A stretch of 48,324 bases of DNA. Source: an uncultured Lewinella sp. (GTDB lineage: Bacteria; Bacteroidota; Bacteroidia; Chitinophagales; Saprospiraceae). Of this stretch, positions 34,980-41,179 are shown piece by piece. The stretch covers positions 1-48,324 of the forward strand of contig CALEDI010000122.1 in assembly GCA_937949535.1 (NCBI GenBank), written 5' to 3'. Both the position numbers and the translations under genes were made by a program. The notes beneath the pieces are model-generated. The model was not told the origin of the DNA and ran no database searches. It worked only from the letters and a program-made list of their open reading frames with translations. Each line of letters starts with the position of its first letter. Positions within the stretch are counted from its first letter, which is position 1.

Positions 34980-36062
34980 ATGACCGCAAAATCAGAACCG
35001 ATCACCCAGCGTTGGACCCTAGAAGCACTGCGTGCCCTGCACGACAGCCCGCTGATGGACCTGGTCTTCCGCGCAGCAGGCGTTCACCGCCAGCACCACG
35101 ACCCGAACGAAGTACAGATGGCCAGCCTGCTGAGCATCAAAACCGGCGGCTGCCCCGAAGATTGTGGCTACTGCCCCCAAGCGGCCCGCTACCACACAGA
35201 CATCGAGGAAAACGCCCTCATGACCGTAGAGCAGGTGAAAACCGCCGCCACCCGCGCCAAGGGCCTAGGCTCTAGCCGCCTCTGCATGGGCGCGGCTTGG
35301 CGCAACGTTAAGGACGACGCAGAGTTTGAACAAGTCCTCGACCTCGTCCGAACCGTAAACGGCCTAGACATGGAAGTCTGCGCTACCCTCGGTATGCTGA
35401 CGCCCAACCAAGCCGAGCGCCTCGCCGCCGCAGGTCTCTACGCCTACAACCACAACCTCGACAGCTCCGAAGACTACTATAAGGAAGTCATTTCCACCCG
35501 TGGCTACGAAGACCGCATCGAAACCATCGGCAACGCCCGCAAAGCGGGCCTGACGGTCTGCTCCGGCGGCATCATCGGGATGGGCGAAAGCATTGACGAC
35601 CGCCTGAAGATGCTCATGACCCTGGCTAGCCTAACGCCCCAGCCCGAGTCTGTCCCCATCAACGCCCTCGTTGCCGTAGAAGGAACGCCGTTGGAAGAGC
35701 AAAAGCCGGTCAACATCTTCGAGATGGTCCGCATGATTGCCGTTACGCGCATCATGATGCCAAGCACCACCGTGCGCCTGAGCGCCGGCCGAACCAGCAT
35801 GACACCCGAGGGCCAAGCCCTCTGCTTCCTCGCCGGAGCAGGCTCTATCTTCGCCGGAGACAAACTCCTCACCACCCCCAACCCCGAAGCCTTCGAGGAC
35901 CTCGAAATGTTCGACGCCCTAGGCCTCAAACCCGCCACTGCCTACGCCAAAGGCTGCAAGCCCGAAGTAAAAGCCGACCCCGGTGCCCCCGCAGAGAAAA
36001 CCCGCATCAAGTGGAGCCGGCCAGGGCATAAGATTGAACGGAATGAGCTAAAACGAAAATAG
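34980..36062 (+). CDS. bioB: Biotin synthase
   Basis: Radical SAM enzyme that inserts sulfur into dethiobiotin, the last step of biotin synthesis. The 360-residue protein shows the radical-SAM cluster motif as C58-x3-C62-x2-C65 in GGCPEDCGYCPQAARY. It also shows the conserved SRLCMGAAWR strand, NHNLDSSEDYYKEVIST, and the GRTSM segment carrying the Arg ligand of the second [2Fe-2S] cluster. Length and order are standard. No other bio genes lie in the window, so the pathway genes must be elsewhere. The start codon is supported by the perfect -7 box that ends only 7 bp upstream. tpiA follows 61 bp downstream on the same strand. Confidence 0.97.
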   Translation: MTAKSEPITQRWTLEALRALHDSPLMDLVFRAAGVHRQHHDPNEVQMASLLSIKTGGCPEDCGYCPQAARYHTDIEENALMTVEQVKTAATRAKGLGSSRLCMGAAWRNVKDDAEFEQVLDLVRTVNGLDMEVCATLGMLTPNQAERLAAAGLYAYNHNLDSSEDYYKEVISTRGYEDRIETIGNARKAGLTVCSGGIIGMGESIDDRLKMLMTLASLTPQPESVPINALVAVEGTPLEEQKPVNIFEMVRMIAVTRIMMPSTTVRLSAGRTSMTPEGQALCFLAGAGSIFAGDKLLTTPNPEAFEDLEMFDALGLKPATAYAKGCKPEVKADPGAPAEKTRIKWSRPGHKIERNELKRK

Positions 36063-36123
36063 CACTACCGTACGGTAAAGACAGGGTGTGCCCTGTCTCG
36101 ACAAACATAAAATCAAAAAAACA

Positions 36124-36879
36124 ATGTCTAACAGAACCATGGCCGCCGGCAACTGGAAAATGAACACCACCCCTGCCGAGGGCAAAGCCCTCGCTGAAGG
36201 CGTAATCGCCAACGCAGGTACGCCCGCAACCAAGGTGGTCTTTGGTGCGCCCGCCATCCAACTGATGCAGATCAAGGAAATTACGGCTCAGCACGAAGGT
36301 TACTACGTCGCCGCACAAAATATGCACCACGAAGATAAGGGCGCATACACCGGAGAACTCAGCGCAGCGATGCTCGCCGCAGCAGGTATTGACTACGTAA
36401 TTCTCGGTCACTCAGAGCGGCGCGACTATTTCGGTGAGGATGATGACCTGATCAATACCAAAATCATTAAAGCGCTCGCAGCGGGCATCTTGCCCATCTA
36501 CTGCTGCGGAGAGAAGCTCGATATTCGGGAAGCCGGAAACCACGAAATGATTGTTGGTAAACAGATCGAGCAAGCCCTCTTTTGCTTAGAGCCCGAACAG
36601 ATGGAAAAAGTCGTGATTGCCTACGAACCAGTCTGGGCCATCGGCACCGGCGTAACCGCCAGCCCGCAGCAGGCGCAGGATATGCACCAGTTCATCCGCA
36701 CCCAGATCGCTAACCAGTTTGGCGAGGGTATTGCAAATAACACCACCATCTTGTACGGAGGCTCCGTGAAACCAGCCAACGCCGAAGAGTTGTTCGGTAT
36801 GCCCGACGTTGACGGTGGGCTTGTTGGGGGAGCTAGCCTTAGTGCCGAAAACTTTGTGCCGATTATTAAAGCGTTGTAA
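36124..36879 (+). CDS. tpiA: Triosephosphate isomerase
   Basis: Interconverts dihydroxyacetone phosphate and glyceraldehyde 3-phosphate in glycolysis. Starting at the ATG at 36124 gives 251 residues, the normal length; the longer frame adds a non-conserved leader. Catalytic residues are visible: Lys12 in AAGNWKMN, the His in VILGHSERR, and the Glu in AYEPVWAIGTG; the phosphate-binding GGSVKPANA and DGGLVGGASL loops follow. Nothing is unusual. It may share a transcript with bioB. A repeat with terminator-like hairpins follows the stop. Confidence 0.97.
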   Translation: MSNRTMAAGNWKMNTTPAEGKALAEGVIANAGTPATKVVFGAPAIQLMQIKEITAQHEGYYVAAQNMHHEDKGAYTGELSAAMLAAAGIDYVILGHSERRDYFGEDDDLINTKIIKALAAGILPIYCCGEKLDIREAGNHEMIVGKQIEQALFCLEPEQMEKVVIAYEPVWAIGTGVTASPQQAQDMHQFIRTQIANQFGEGIANNTTILYGGSVKPANAEELFGMPDVDGGLVGGASLSAENFVPIIKAL

Positions 36880-36904
36880 GGTCAACATGGGGCGCCTCGG
36901 CTTT

Positions 36905-37015
36905 TAGGGTAGGGTATGTAATCTGCCTACAAATTAGTCCGCCAAATATCATCAAAACGCGCAGCGTTTTTATAAGCCCCTCCCCCCGTGGGGAGGGGTT
37001 TGGGGAGGGGGTTTG
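36905..37015. repeat. Interspersed repeat with terminator-like hairpins (copy 1)
   Basis: About 88 bp here match the sequence at 48237-48324 with few changes (shared stretch includes AATCTGCCTA, then AAAACGCGCAGCGTTTTTAT). It contains two hairpins: AAAACGC/GCGTTTT followed by a T-run, and CCCCTCCCC/GGGGAGGGG, the latter followed by a further GGGGAGGGGG run. It lies between the convergent tpiA and porT genes, so this copy may serve as their terminator. Confidence 0.7.
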
Positions 37016-37052
37016 TGCGCGGAGCTGAATCTGCACTCAGTCCTATAAACAG

Positions 37053-37075
37053 AAAAGTTCGTCTGCCGATTTTGG
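37053..37075 (+). repeat. Diverged copy of the outer arm of the GH16/sua5 palindromic element
   Basis: Matches the 27970-27992 arm at 20 of 23 positions (begins AAAAGTTCG, ends TTTTGG). The second arm and inner stem are absent, so this is a solo half-element just after the porT stop codon. Confidence 0.45.
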
Positions 37076-37081
37076 GGAATT

Positions 37082-37831
37082 CTACCCCTCAATATGAAAG
37101 CTCAGCGTAAACGTCCGGCTAAGCACTTTCTCCAGCACCGTACTTTCTGGTAGGTTCGGGTTGAAGAGTAACGTATTCCCGATGCCTTGGCTGATCTTGA
37201 ACTCTGGGGAGAAGATGAAATAGTCGAAGAAGAACTGTACGCCTGCGCCGTATTCGATATGGAAATCGTGCGGGCTGATCCGTAGTAGATTGCCGTCCGC
37301 TTGTTTGGCGCGGCTCTCGCTGGCAACGTCGAAGCTGTACTTTACGCCACCGACTAGGAACAGGCGTTTGTCTCGGTAAGGCGCTGATTTGTACCGAAAC
37401 AAAAAGGGCAACTCTACGAATACCGACTGGACAGACTCTTGGGTTTCCCGCACAATGCGGGTATTCTGGGTGTAGTTCAGCCGCCGCTCAGCGAAGCTGA
37501 AGCCGGGGATAAAACGGAAGTCGAAGTACTGCCCGATCTTCAGGTTAGCGATCATGTTGAGGTTGAAGCCGGGCCCGTTGAGGCTCTTCACCCCAATAAT
37601 GGAGTCGGAAAAAATGAACTCTTCACTCCGGTAAGGGGTGTAGCGGCTAGAGTTGAAGCCCAGCGTGAGGCCGAAATAAAACGGCTTGTTCTGGAAATCG
37701 TAGAAGTTGTAGTTGTTGCCGCCTGTAAATTGGGCGCGGCCGCAGGTGCAAAGGAAAACGGTTAAGAGCAGTGTGAGGGCTACTTCTCGGCCGTATAGAT
37801 GGAGGCAATTCCGAAGGTTAATGCGTTGCAT
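37082..37831 (-). CDS. porT: PorT family outer membrane beta-barrel protein (T9SS component)
   Basis: A 249-residue barrel of the PorT family, required for type IX secretion in gliding and pathogenic Bacteroidota. Residues about 1-34 are a signal peptide (hydrophobic VALTLLLTVFLCTC, cleavage after RAQ). The mature part shows alternating strands with aromatic ends (PFYFGLTLGFNSSRY, GQYFDFRFIPGFSF, FVELPFLFRYKS, FIFSPEFKISQGIGN) and a final Phe/His strand. Placement directly after ubiE on the same strand is the arrangement commonly seen for porT. The first 52 bp overlap the end of ubiE in another frame, so translation is probably coupled. An exact copy of the 20-bp repeat encodes the signal peptide's end. 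Its T9SS substrates in this window include the GH16, CotH and giant proteins. Confidence 0.87.
   Translation of the reverse strand: MQRINLRNCLHLYGREVALTLLLTVFLCTCGRAQFTGGNNYNFYDFQNKPFYFGLTLGFNSSRYTPYRSEEFIFSDSIIGVKSLNGPGFNLNMIANLKIGQYFDFRFIPGFSFAERRLNYTQNTRIVRETQESVQSVFVELPFLFRYKSAPYRDKRLFLVGGVKYSFDVASESRAKQADGNLLRISPHDFHIEYGAGVQFFFDYFIFSPEFKISQGIGNTLLFNPNLPESTVLEKVLSRTFTLSFHIEG
37732..37751 (-). repeat. Exact 20-bp repeat inside the porT signal peptide
   Basis: Exact element on the coding (minus) strand, read in frame as CTCGRAQ across the signal-peptide cleavage site. It points in the direction of porT transcription. Confidence 0.75.
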
Positions 37832-38517
37832 TCAGTTTGTTTGTAGCCAACTTTGTCGAGGATACCGGTGAAGGCCTTTCCACTGGGAAAGGCTTGGACG
37901 CTCTCGAACAAGTAGGCATAAGCACGTGGATCTTTAGACTGTAAACGACCAATCAGCGGCATAATTTTACCAAAGTAAAAATTAAACCCCCAACGAATCG
38001 GCTCAAAGGTAATCCTGCTAAACTCCAGAACAACTAATTTCCCTCCCGGACGAAGTACCCTCCTCATTTCAGCCAGCCCTTTTTCAAGGTTCTCGAAGTT
38101 GCGAACGCCAAAGGAAACCGTTACGGCATCGAAGGAATCATCGGCGTAGGGCAGGTTTTCGCTGTCGCCCTGCACCAGCGTGATGCGGTCATCTAGGCCA
38201 GCGGCGGAGACTTTTTTGCGGCCGTACTTCAGCATCCCCTCGCTCAGGTCTAGGCCGGTAACGTGGTCTACGTTGGCGCGTTTTACGGTCTGGATAGCAA
38301 CGTCGGCCGTGCCCGTAGCAACATCCAATATCTTCTTATGCACGGCGGGGTCGAGCTGGCGGATCATCTTCGCCCGCCAGAGCGTGTCTACGCCGAGGGA
38401 GGTCCCTCGGTTTAGGAGGTCATAGGTTGGGGCAATGCTGTCAAACATCTCGCCTACTTCGGCTTTCTTGGAAGTGGCGTGGCCGTAAGGCTTTACGGTA
38501 TCGTGATCGTGCGTCAT
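37780..38517 (-). CDS. ubiE: Demethylmenaquinone methyltransferase (UbiE/MenG)
   Basis: SAM-dependent methyltransferase that makes menaquinone from demethylmenaquinone, the last step of respiratory quinone synthesis in Bacteroidota. The ATG at 38517 gives 245 residues; the longer frame starts with GTG and adds eight residues. Class I methyltransferase motifs are visible: ILDVATGTADVA (SAM-binding motif I), VTGLDLSEGML, QGDSENLPYADDSFDAVTVSFGVRNF, and LRPGGKLVVLEFS. The family signatures YDLLNRGTSLGVD and FGVRNFENLEKGLAEM are both present. It is cytoplasmic or membrane-associated. Its 3' end overlaps porT by 52 bp. Confidence 0.95.
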   Translation of the reverse strand: MTHDHDTVKPYGHATSKKAEVGEMFDSIAPTYDLLNRGTSLGVDTLWRAKMIRQLDPAVHKKILDVATGTADVAIQTVKRANVDHVTGLDLSEGMLKYGRKKVSAAGLDDRITLVQGDSENLPYADDSFDAVTVSFGVRNFENLEKGLAEMRRVLRPGGKLVVLEFSRITFEPIRWGFNFYFGKIMPLIGRLQSKDPRAYAYLFESVQAFPSGKAFTGILDKVGYKQTECNALTFGIASIYTAEK

Positions 38518-38618
38518 AGCCTTAGGAACGGGCGGGAACACAGAAGGTTTCAGAAAAAAGTGAAAGCTTACATTGAAGAGCTGTTTGCGGAGCGCCTACA
38601 AAAAAGCTAGGACACTCA

Positions 38619-39035
38619 TTAAAATTCAATACTAATCGCCCGATCACCATCTACCTTAAAAACGCACTTTCGGTGCTTCGGAGGGCCAAACCACGTATTT
38701 GGGTTATTGCTAAAGGCGTAAGGTTCGGATGGGAGCCCGAAAGCGCCATCGGTGTTCAGTTTACCGTTGTCGTCTACGTCGTGGAACGCCATGATGGCGT
38801 ATTCTCCTGGTGGCAAGTCATTGAAGACCACCTGCCGAGGCTTATCGGCTGGGAAACGGAAATCTTTGCCGACGTAACAGTCCTTTAAGTACTGTTCCGC
38901 ATCGTTCATCAGGCAGACCTTTACCGCCCCTTTCTCATTGTCCAGCTCTTCCAGATTTACGGTAAGGGTGAAGGTTTGGGCAAAGCCAGTAGCGCAGAAG
39001 GCAAGGCTAAGCAGGATAATCATCATGTTTTTCAT
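38619..39035 (-). CDS. DUF2141 domain periplasmic protein
   Basis: A 138-residue exported protein (signal peptide ending at ATGFAQ) matching the DUF2141 family: an opening FTLTVNLEELDNEKGAVKVCLMN strand, the conserved LPPGEYAIMAFHDVDDNGKLNTDGAFGLPSEPYAFSNN core, and a closing beta strand. The family is common in Bacteroidota and Proteobacteria and has no assigned function. Two Cys residues (in KVCLMN and KDCYVG) may form a disulfide. It is separated from ubiE by about 100 bp and from the DUF2306 gene by 38 bp, all on the minus strand. Confidence 0.87.
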   Translation of the reverse strand: MKNMMIILLSLAFCATGFAQTFTLTVNLEELDNEKGAVKVCLMNDAEQYLKDCYVGKDFRFPADKPRQVVFNDLPPGEYAIMAFHDVDDNGKLNTDGAFGLPSEPYAFSNNPNTWFGPPKHRKCVFKVDGDRAISIEF

Positions 39036-39073
39036 AACGGTTGTATTTTTAAAATGAGGTAATAAGTGCTGAT

Positions 39074-39697
39074 TTAAGTAACGGACACCGTTGCGCCGTT
39101 AGTAGTTGTTTTTTTTCTCAGAAAGAGTGCCACTAGACTAAGGTTGATTATCCAGCAAGCCCAGCTACCAAACTGATACACCGGAACAAACGGCAGGCTC
39201 GTAAGGAGCGGAAACAGCAGAAACAACCGGAAAGTCAGAGAAGAATAGGTAAGTGCCAAACTAAAAGATGCCGCCCGCCGATGGCCGACTACATCGCCCT
39301 TCATCGCCAGCGCAACAGACCGGAAGGTGAAATACCACCACAAGCCTACAAGGCTTAAAAAGCCAAAGGCTGTGACAGCACCACCAATAGACCACGGGGC
39401 AATACAAGCTCCCATAGTTCCGCTAACCAAAATGCTCAATGCGTAGAACCTGCCCAACCAACGATGAGCAGCGATACGCTCCGACCGAAGAGAAGTGTAC
39501 TTCAGCGCCGCCCCACTCGCCATAGCTAGCATACCCCCGCCAATGTGAATCCGAAGGATGGTTGGTAGCCAATTCATTACGGCATCAGGCTTGCCCTTTA
39601 GGATGCCAGCCGCATCGCTACCGAAATAATGCCAGCTTAGGAAGCTAATAAGTAAAGTGATCGTGATCATGCAGATCAGAAGGATACTGTTTTTCAT
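39074..39697 (-). CDS. DUF2306 multi-pass membrane protein
   Basis: A 207-residue inner-membrane protein with five or six predicted helices. I chose the ATG at 39697 (MKNSILLICMITITLL) because the longer frame begins with GTG at the LytTR stop and would translate the direct-repeat array. The sequence fits DUF2306: ILRIHIGGGMLAMASGAALKY, then HRWLGRFYALSILVSG, and GHRRAASFSLALTYSSLTFRL; conserved His residues within or near the helices may bind a cofactor. Function is unknown. The gene lies 125 bp downstream of a LytTR regulator, with four direct repeats between, which suggests direct control by that regulator. Confidence 0.82.
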   Translation of the reverse strand: MKNSILLICMITITLLISFLSWHYFGSDAAGILKGKPDAVMNWLPTILRIHIGGGMLAMASGAALKYTSLRSERIAAHRWLGRFYALSILVSGTMGACIAPWSIGGAVTAFGFLSLVGLWWYFTFRSVALAMKGDVVGHRRAASFSLALTYSSLTFRLFLLFPLLTSLPFVPVYQFGSWACWIINLSLVALFLRKKTTTNGATVSVT

Positions 39698-39740
39698 ATC
39701 CCAAAGAATGGGCGTTTTACTGGTAAAAACCAGCGATTGG

Positions 39741-39820
39741 GACGAACCGCAAGGCCTTTGTGACCACTCGCAAGGCTGTGTGACGACCTGCAAAGTAAGC
39801 GTGATCGGCTGCAAACACAG
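39741..39820 (-). promoter_or_regulatory. Four direct repeats at 21-bp spacing: candidate LytTR operator
   Basis: On the minus strand a block of the form TTGC-A/G-G-N3-GTCAC recurs four times: TTTGCAGCCGATCAC, TTTGCAGGTCGTCAC, CTTGCGAGTGGTCAC and CTTGCGGTTCGTCCC. Their plus-strand GCAA cores start at 39749, 39770, 39790 and 39811, that is 21, 20 and 21 bp apart (two helical turns), so all face the same side of the DNA. The array fills the gap between the LytTR stop and the DUF2306 ATG. Confidence 0.6.
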
Positions 39821-39822
39821 AA

Positions 39823-40656
39823 TCACCCCAATGCTTCCCGAACCGCCTTCAGGTATGTGCGCGACACTGGGACTTCCAGCTCCCCTTTACCCACCAGCAA
39901 TTGAAGCCCCTGAGCGTTTCCGCTGATGTGTTTTACCTGTCTCGGGTTTACGGCAAATGACCTATGACAGCGGATAACCCCAGCTGCTTTAAGATCTTCA
40001 ACCAAGTTACTCAGCGTTAAACGCTGAACCTCCTGCCGCCAACCTTCTCCATCAGCGTAGTAGACTTTCACGTAGTTTCCGAAGGCTTCTGCTGCCAGAA
40101 AAACATCCTCGCAATCAGTAGTAGAGCTATGAACAAGTTCATTCGGGATAGGCTCCACACTTCTGAGGTGGGCGTTTTTCTCCATTACAGCGGCTTCTTT
40201 AAGGTAGAAAACCATCTTTTCGTTGTAGCGGTACAGCACGATCATCGTTACCGGAAGCGCGCCTAACGCAAGCGTCTGGCTCATGATCGTCCCATAGTTT
40301 CGCCAACTAAGGTCCAGGTCTTGTAGGTAATTGATGTATAGGCCATTCAACGATGCGATTAGCCATATCAACGCTAGGTAGTAAGCTATTCTATGCCAAA
40401 CCTTCCAATTTTTGTCTTTAAACCAGCTAGGCGCCAGCAATGGCAACAACACTTCCAAAACTAAGAAGGCAATTAAAGTGATGAGCCCGAAGAAGGCAAC
40501 TTTTTCAGGAGCGTCTCTATAAATCCCCCCCTCTAAACCGAAAGGCTGGAAGTACAGTAAGAACAAGCCTACAAACCCGCCCATAAACAGGCCAGACAAG
40601 ACCGCATTGCGGTCTGGGCGAGGTGCTGGATAGGGAGCAGTAAGTTTGGATAGCAT
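39823..40656 (-). CDS. Membrane-anchored LytTR-family transcription regulator
   Basis: A 277-residue protein (ATG at 40656; a GTG 12 codons upstream is possible). Residues about 15-145 hold four membrane helices (GLFMGGFVGLFLLYFQPFG, VAFFGLITLIAFLVLEVLLPLL, IAYYLALIWLIASLNGLYI, TLALGALPVTMIVLY). A linker leads to a C-terminal LytTR DNA-binding domain from about residue 180 (EDVFLAAEAFGNYVKVYYADG, VIRCHRSFAVNPRQVKHISG, VPVSRTYLKAVREAL). There is no receiver domain, so it is not a classical two-component response regulator. LytTR domains bind pairs of direct repeats; the four-repeat array just after this gene is a likely site. Control of the downstream DUF2306 gene is inferred. Confidence 0.9.
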   Translation of the reverse strand: MLSKLTAPYPAPRPDRNAVLSGLFMGGFVGLFLLYFQPFGLEGGIYRDAPEKVAFFGLITLIAFLVLEVLLPLLAPSWFKDKNWKVWHRIAYYLALIWLIASLNGLYINYLQDLDLSWRNYGTIMSQTLALGALPVTMIVLYRYNEKMVFYLKEAAVMEKNAHLRSVEPIPNELVHSSTTDCEDVFLAAEAFGNYVKVYYADGEGWRQEVQRLTLSNLVEDLKAAGVIRCHRSFAVNPRQVKHISGNAQGLQLLVGKGELEVPVSRTYLKAVREALG

Positions 40657-40701
40657 GGCGAAAGATAATGCCTCTATTGAAATTGCAAACACCTAAATTG
40701 C

Positions 40702-40921
40702 CTAAAACACAGTCCCTTTCCCCTCAAAAAAGCCCATAAATTCTTCCTCGTCGTAGCCCTCGATTAACAAAAGTATTGTTCCAGACTAACTGCATTTCAA
40801 ACGAAATAGACTCCGCCTCCGCCAGCTTTTGACGGGCGGCTTCTAGCGGATCAAGTGCGGGCCCCGGAGTGCAGGAAAAGAACAATATGGAGAGGGCGAA
40901 AAGGGGGATAAAGTGTCTCAT
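40702..40921 (-). pseudogene. Frameshifted, truncated lipoprotein remnant
   Basis: A lipoprotein signal (MRHFIPLFALSILFFSC, Cys17) is followed by about 40 residues resembling the start of a longer periplasmic protein (EAARQKLAEAESISFEMQLVWNN). The open frame then turns basic (RRGRIYGLF) and stops at 40724. Shifting one base at the AAT CGA junction gives a more protein-like tail (IEGYDEEEFMGFFEGKG) ending at TAG 40702-40704. Both the shift and the very short length suggest a decayed gene. The opening residues recall N-termini of TlpA/redoxin-like Bacteroidota lipoproteins, but this is weak. It lies just upstream of the LytTR gene on the same strand. Confidence 0.4.
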
Positions 40922-40985
40922 AAAATCAAAGTGGTTGTTAGAAGGATTGAGGTTGAAATTACTATGTTTTTGGCGGGATAATTTG

Positions 40986-40993
40986 TATCTTCG
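40986..40993 (+). promoter_or_regulatory. Candidate -7 box upstream of the tRNA-like fragment and gyrA
   Basis: TATCTTCG, one base off consensus, followed by a GC-rich stretch. Upstream TTG triplets lie at 13 and 30 bp, neither at the standard distance. It could serve gyrA (ATG at 41180) or a lost small-RNA gene. Confidence 0.35.
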
Positions 40994-41029
40994 CGGACAG
41001 TTCTTAACGGGCTTGCAGCGCGTGTTTTA

Positions 41030-41049
41030 GGGCGCGGCCGCAGGTGCAA
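41030..41049 (-). repeat. Exact 20-bp repeat, left arm of the gyrA-upstream inverted pair
   Basis: Exact element in minus orientation. With the plus-orientation copy at 41123-41142 it forms a perfect 20-bp inverted repeat around a 73-bp core. Confidence 0.8.
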
Positions 41050-41075
41050 AGTAAGGGTTTAAGCGTACGGTAAAA

Positions 41076-41103
41076 GTCACCAGTTCGACGCTGGTAGTCT
41101 CCA
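41076..41103 (+). ncRNA. Truncated tRNA- or tmRNA-like 3' end (T-arm plus acceptor strand)
   Basis: ACCAG-TTCGACG-CTGGT (41079-41095) is a perfect 5-bp T-stem with a 7-nt loop. It is followed by AGTCTCC, the discriminator A and CC, as in a tRNA 3' end, then a T-run. The acceptor strand has T at position 70, the base that makes the G3-U70 pair of tRNA-Ala and tmRNA. No matching 5' acceptor strand (GGGGACT or GGAGACT) is present upstream, so the gene is incomplete. It could be an integration scar or a remnant. Confidence 0.4.
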
Positions 41104-41122
41104 CCCTGTTTTTCAACCAGCA

Positions 41123-41142
41123 TTGCACCTGCGGCCGCGCCC
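41123..41142 (+). repeat. Exact 20-bp repeat, right arm of the gyrA-upstream inverted pair
   Basis: Exact element, 37 bp upstream of the gyrA ATG and pointing toward it. Confidence 0.8.
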
Positions 41143-41179
41143 AAAAGCCGCCTAAGTTTTAGATACCAGATAAAGAAAT

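Noticed and set aside
41076-41103. Intact tRNA gene
   Set aside because: Only the T-arm and 3' acceptor strand exist; no 5' acceptor, D-arm or anticodon arm can be folded upstream. Kept only as a low-confidence fragment.
41030-41142. NotI-containing repeats as cloning-vector contamination
   Set aside because: Copies occur at many chromosomal loci, in two cases inside intact reading frames, with natural sequence variants and no vector sequence around them.
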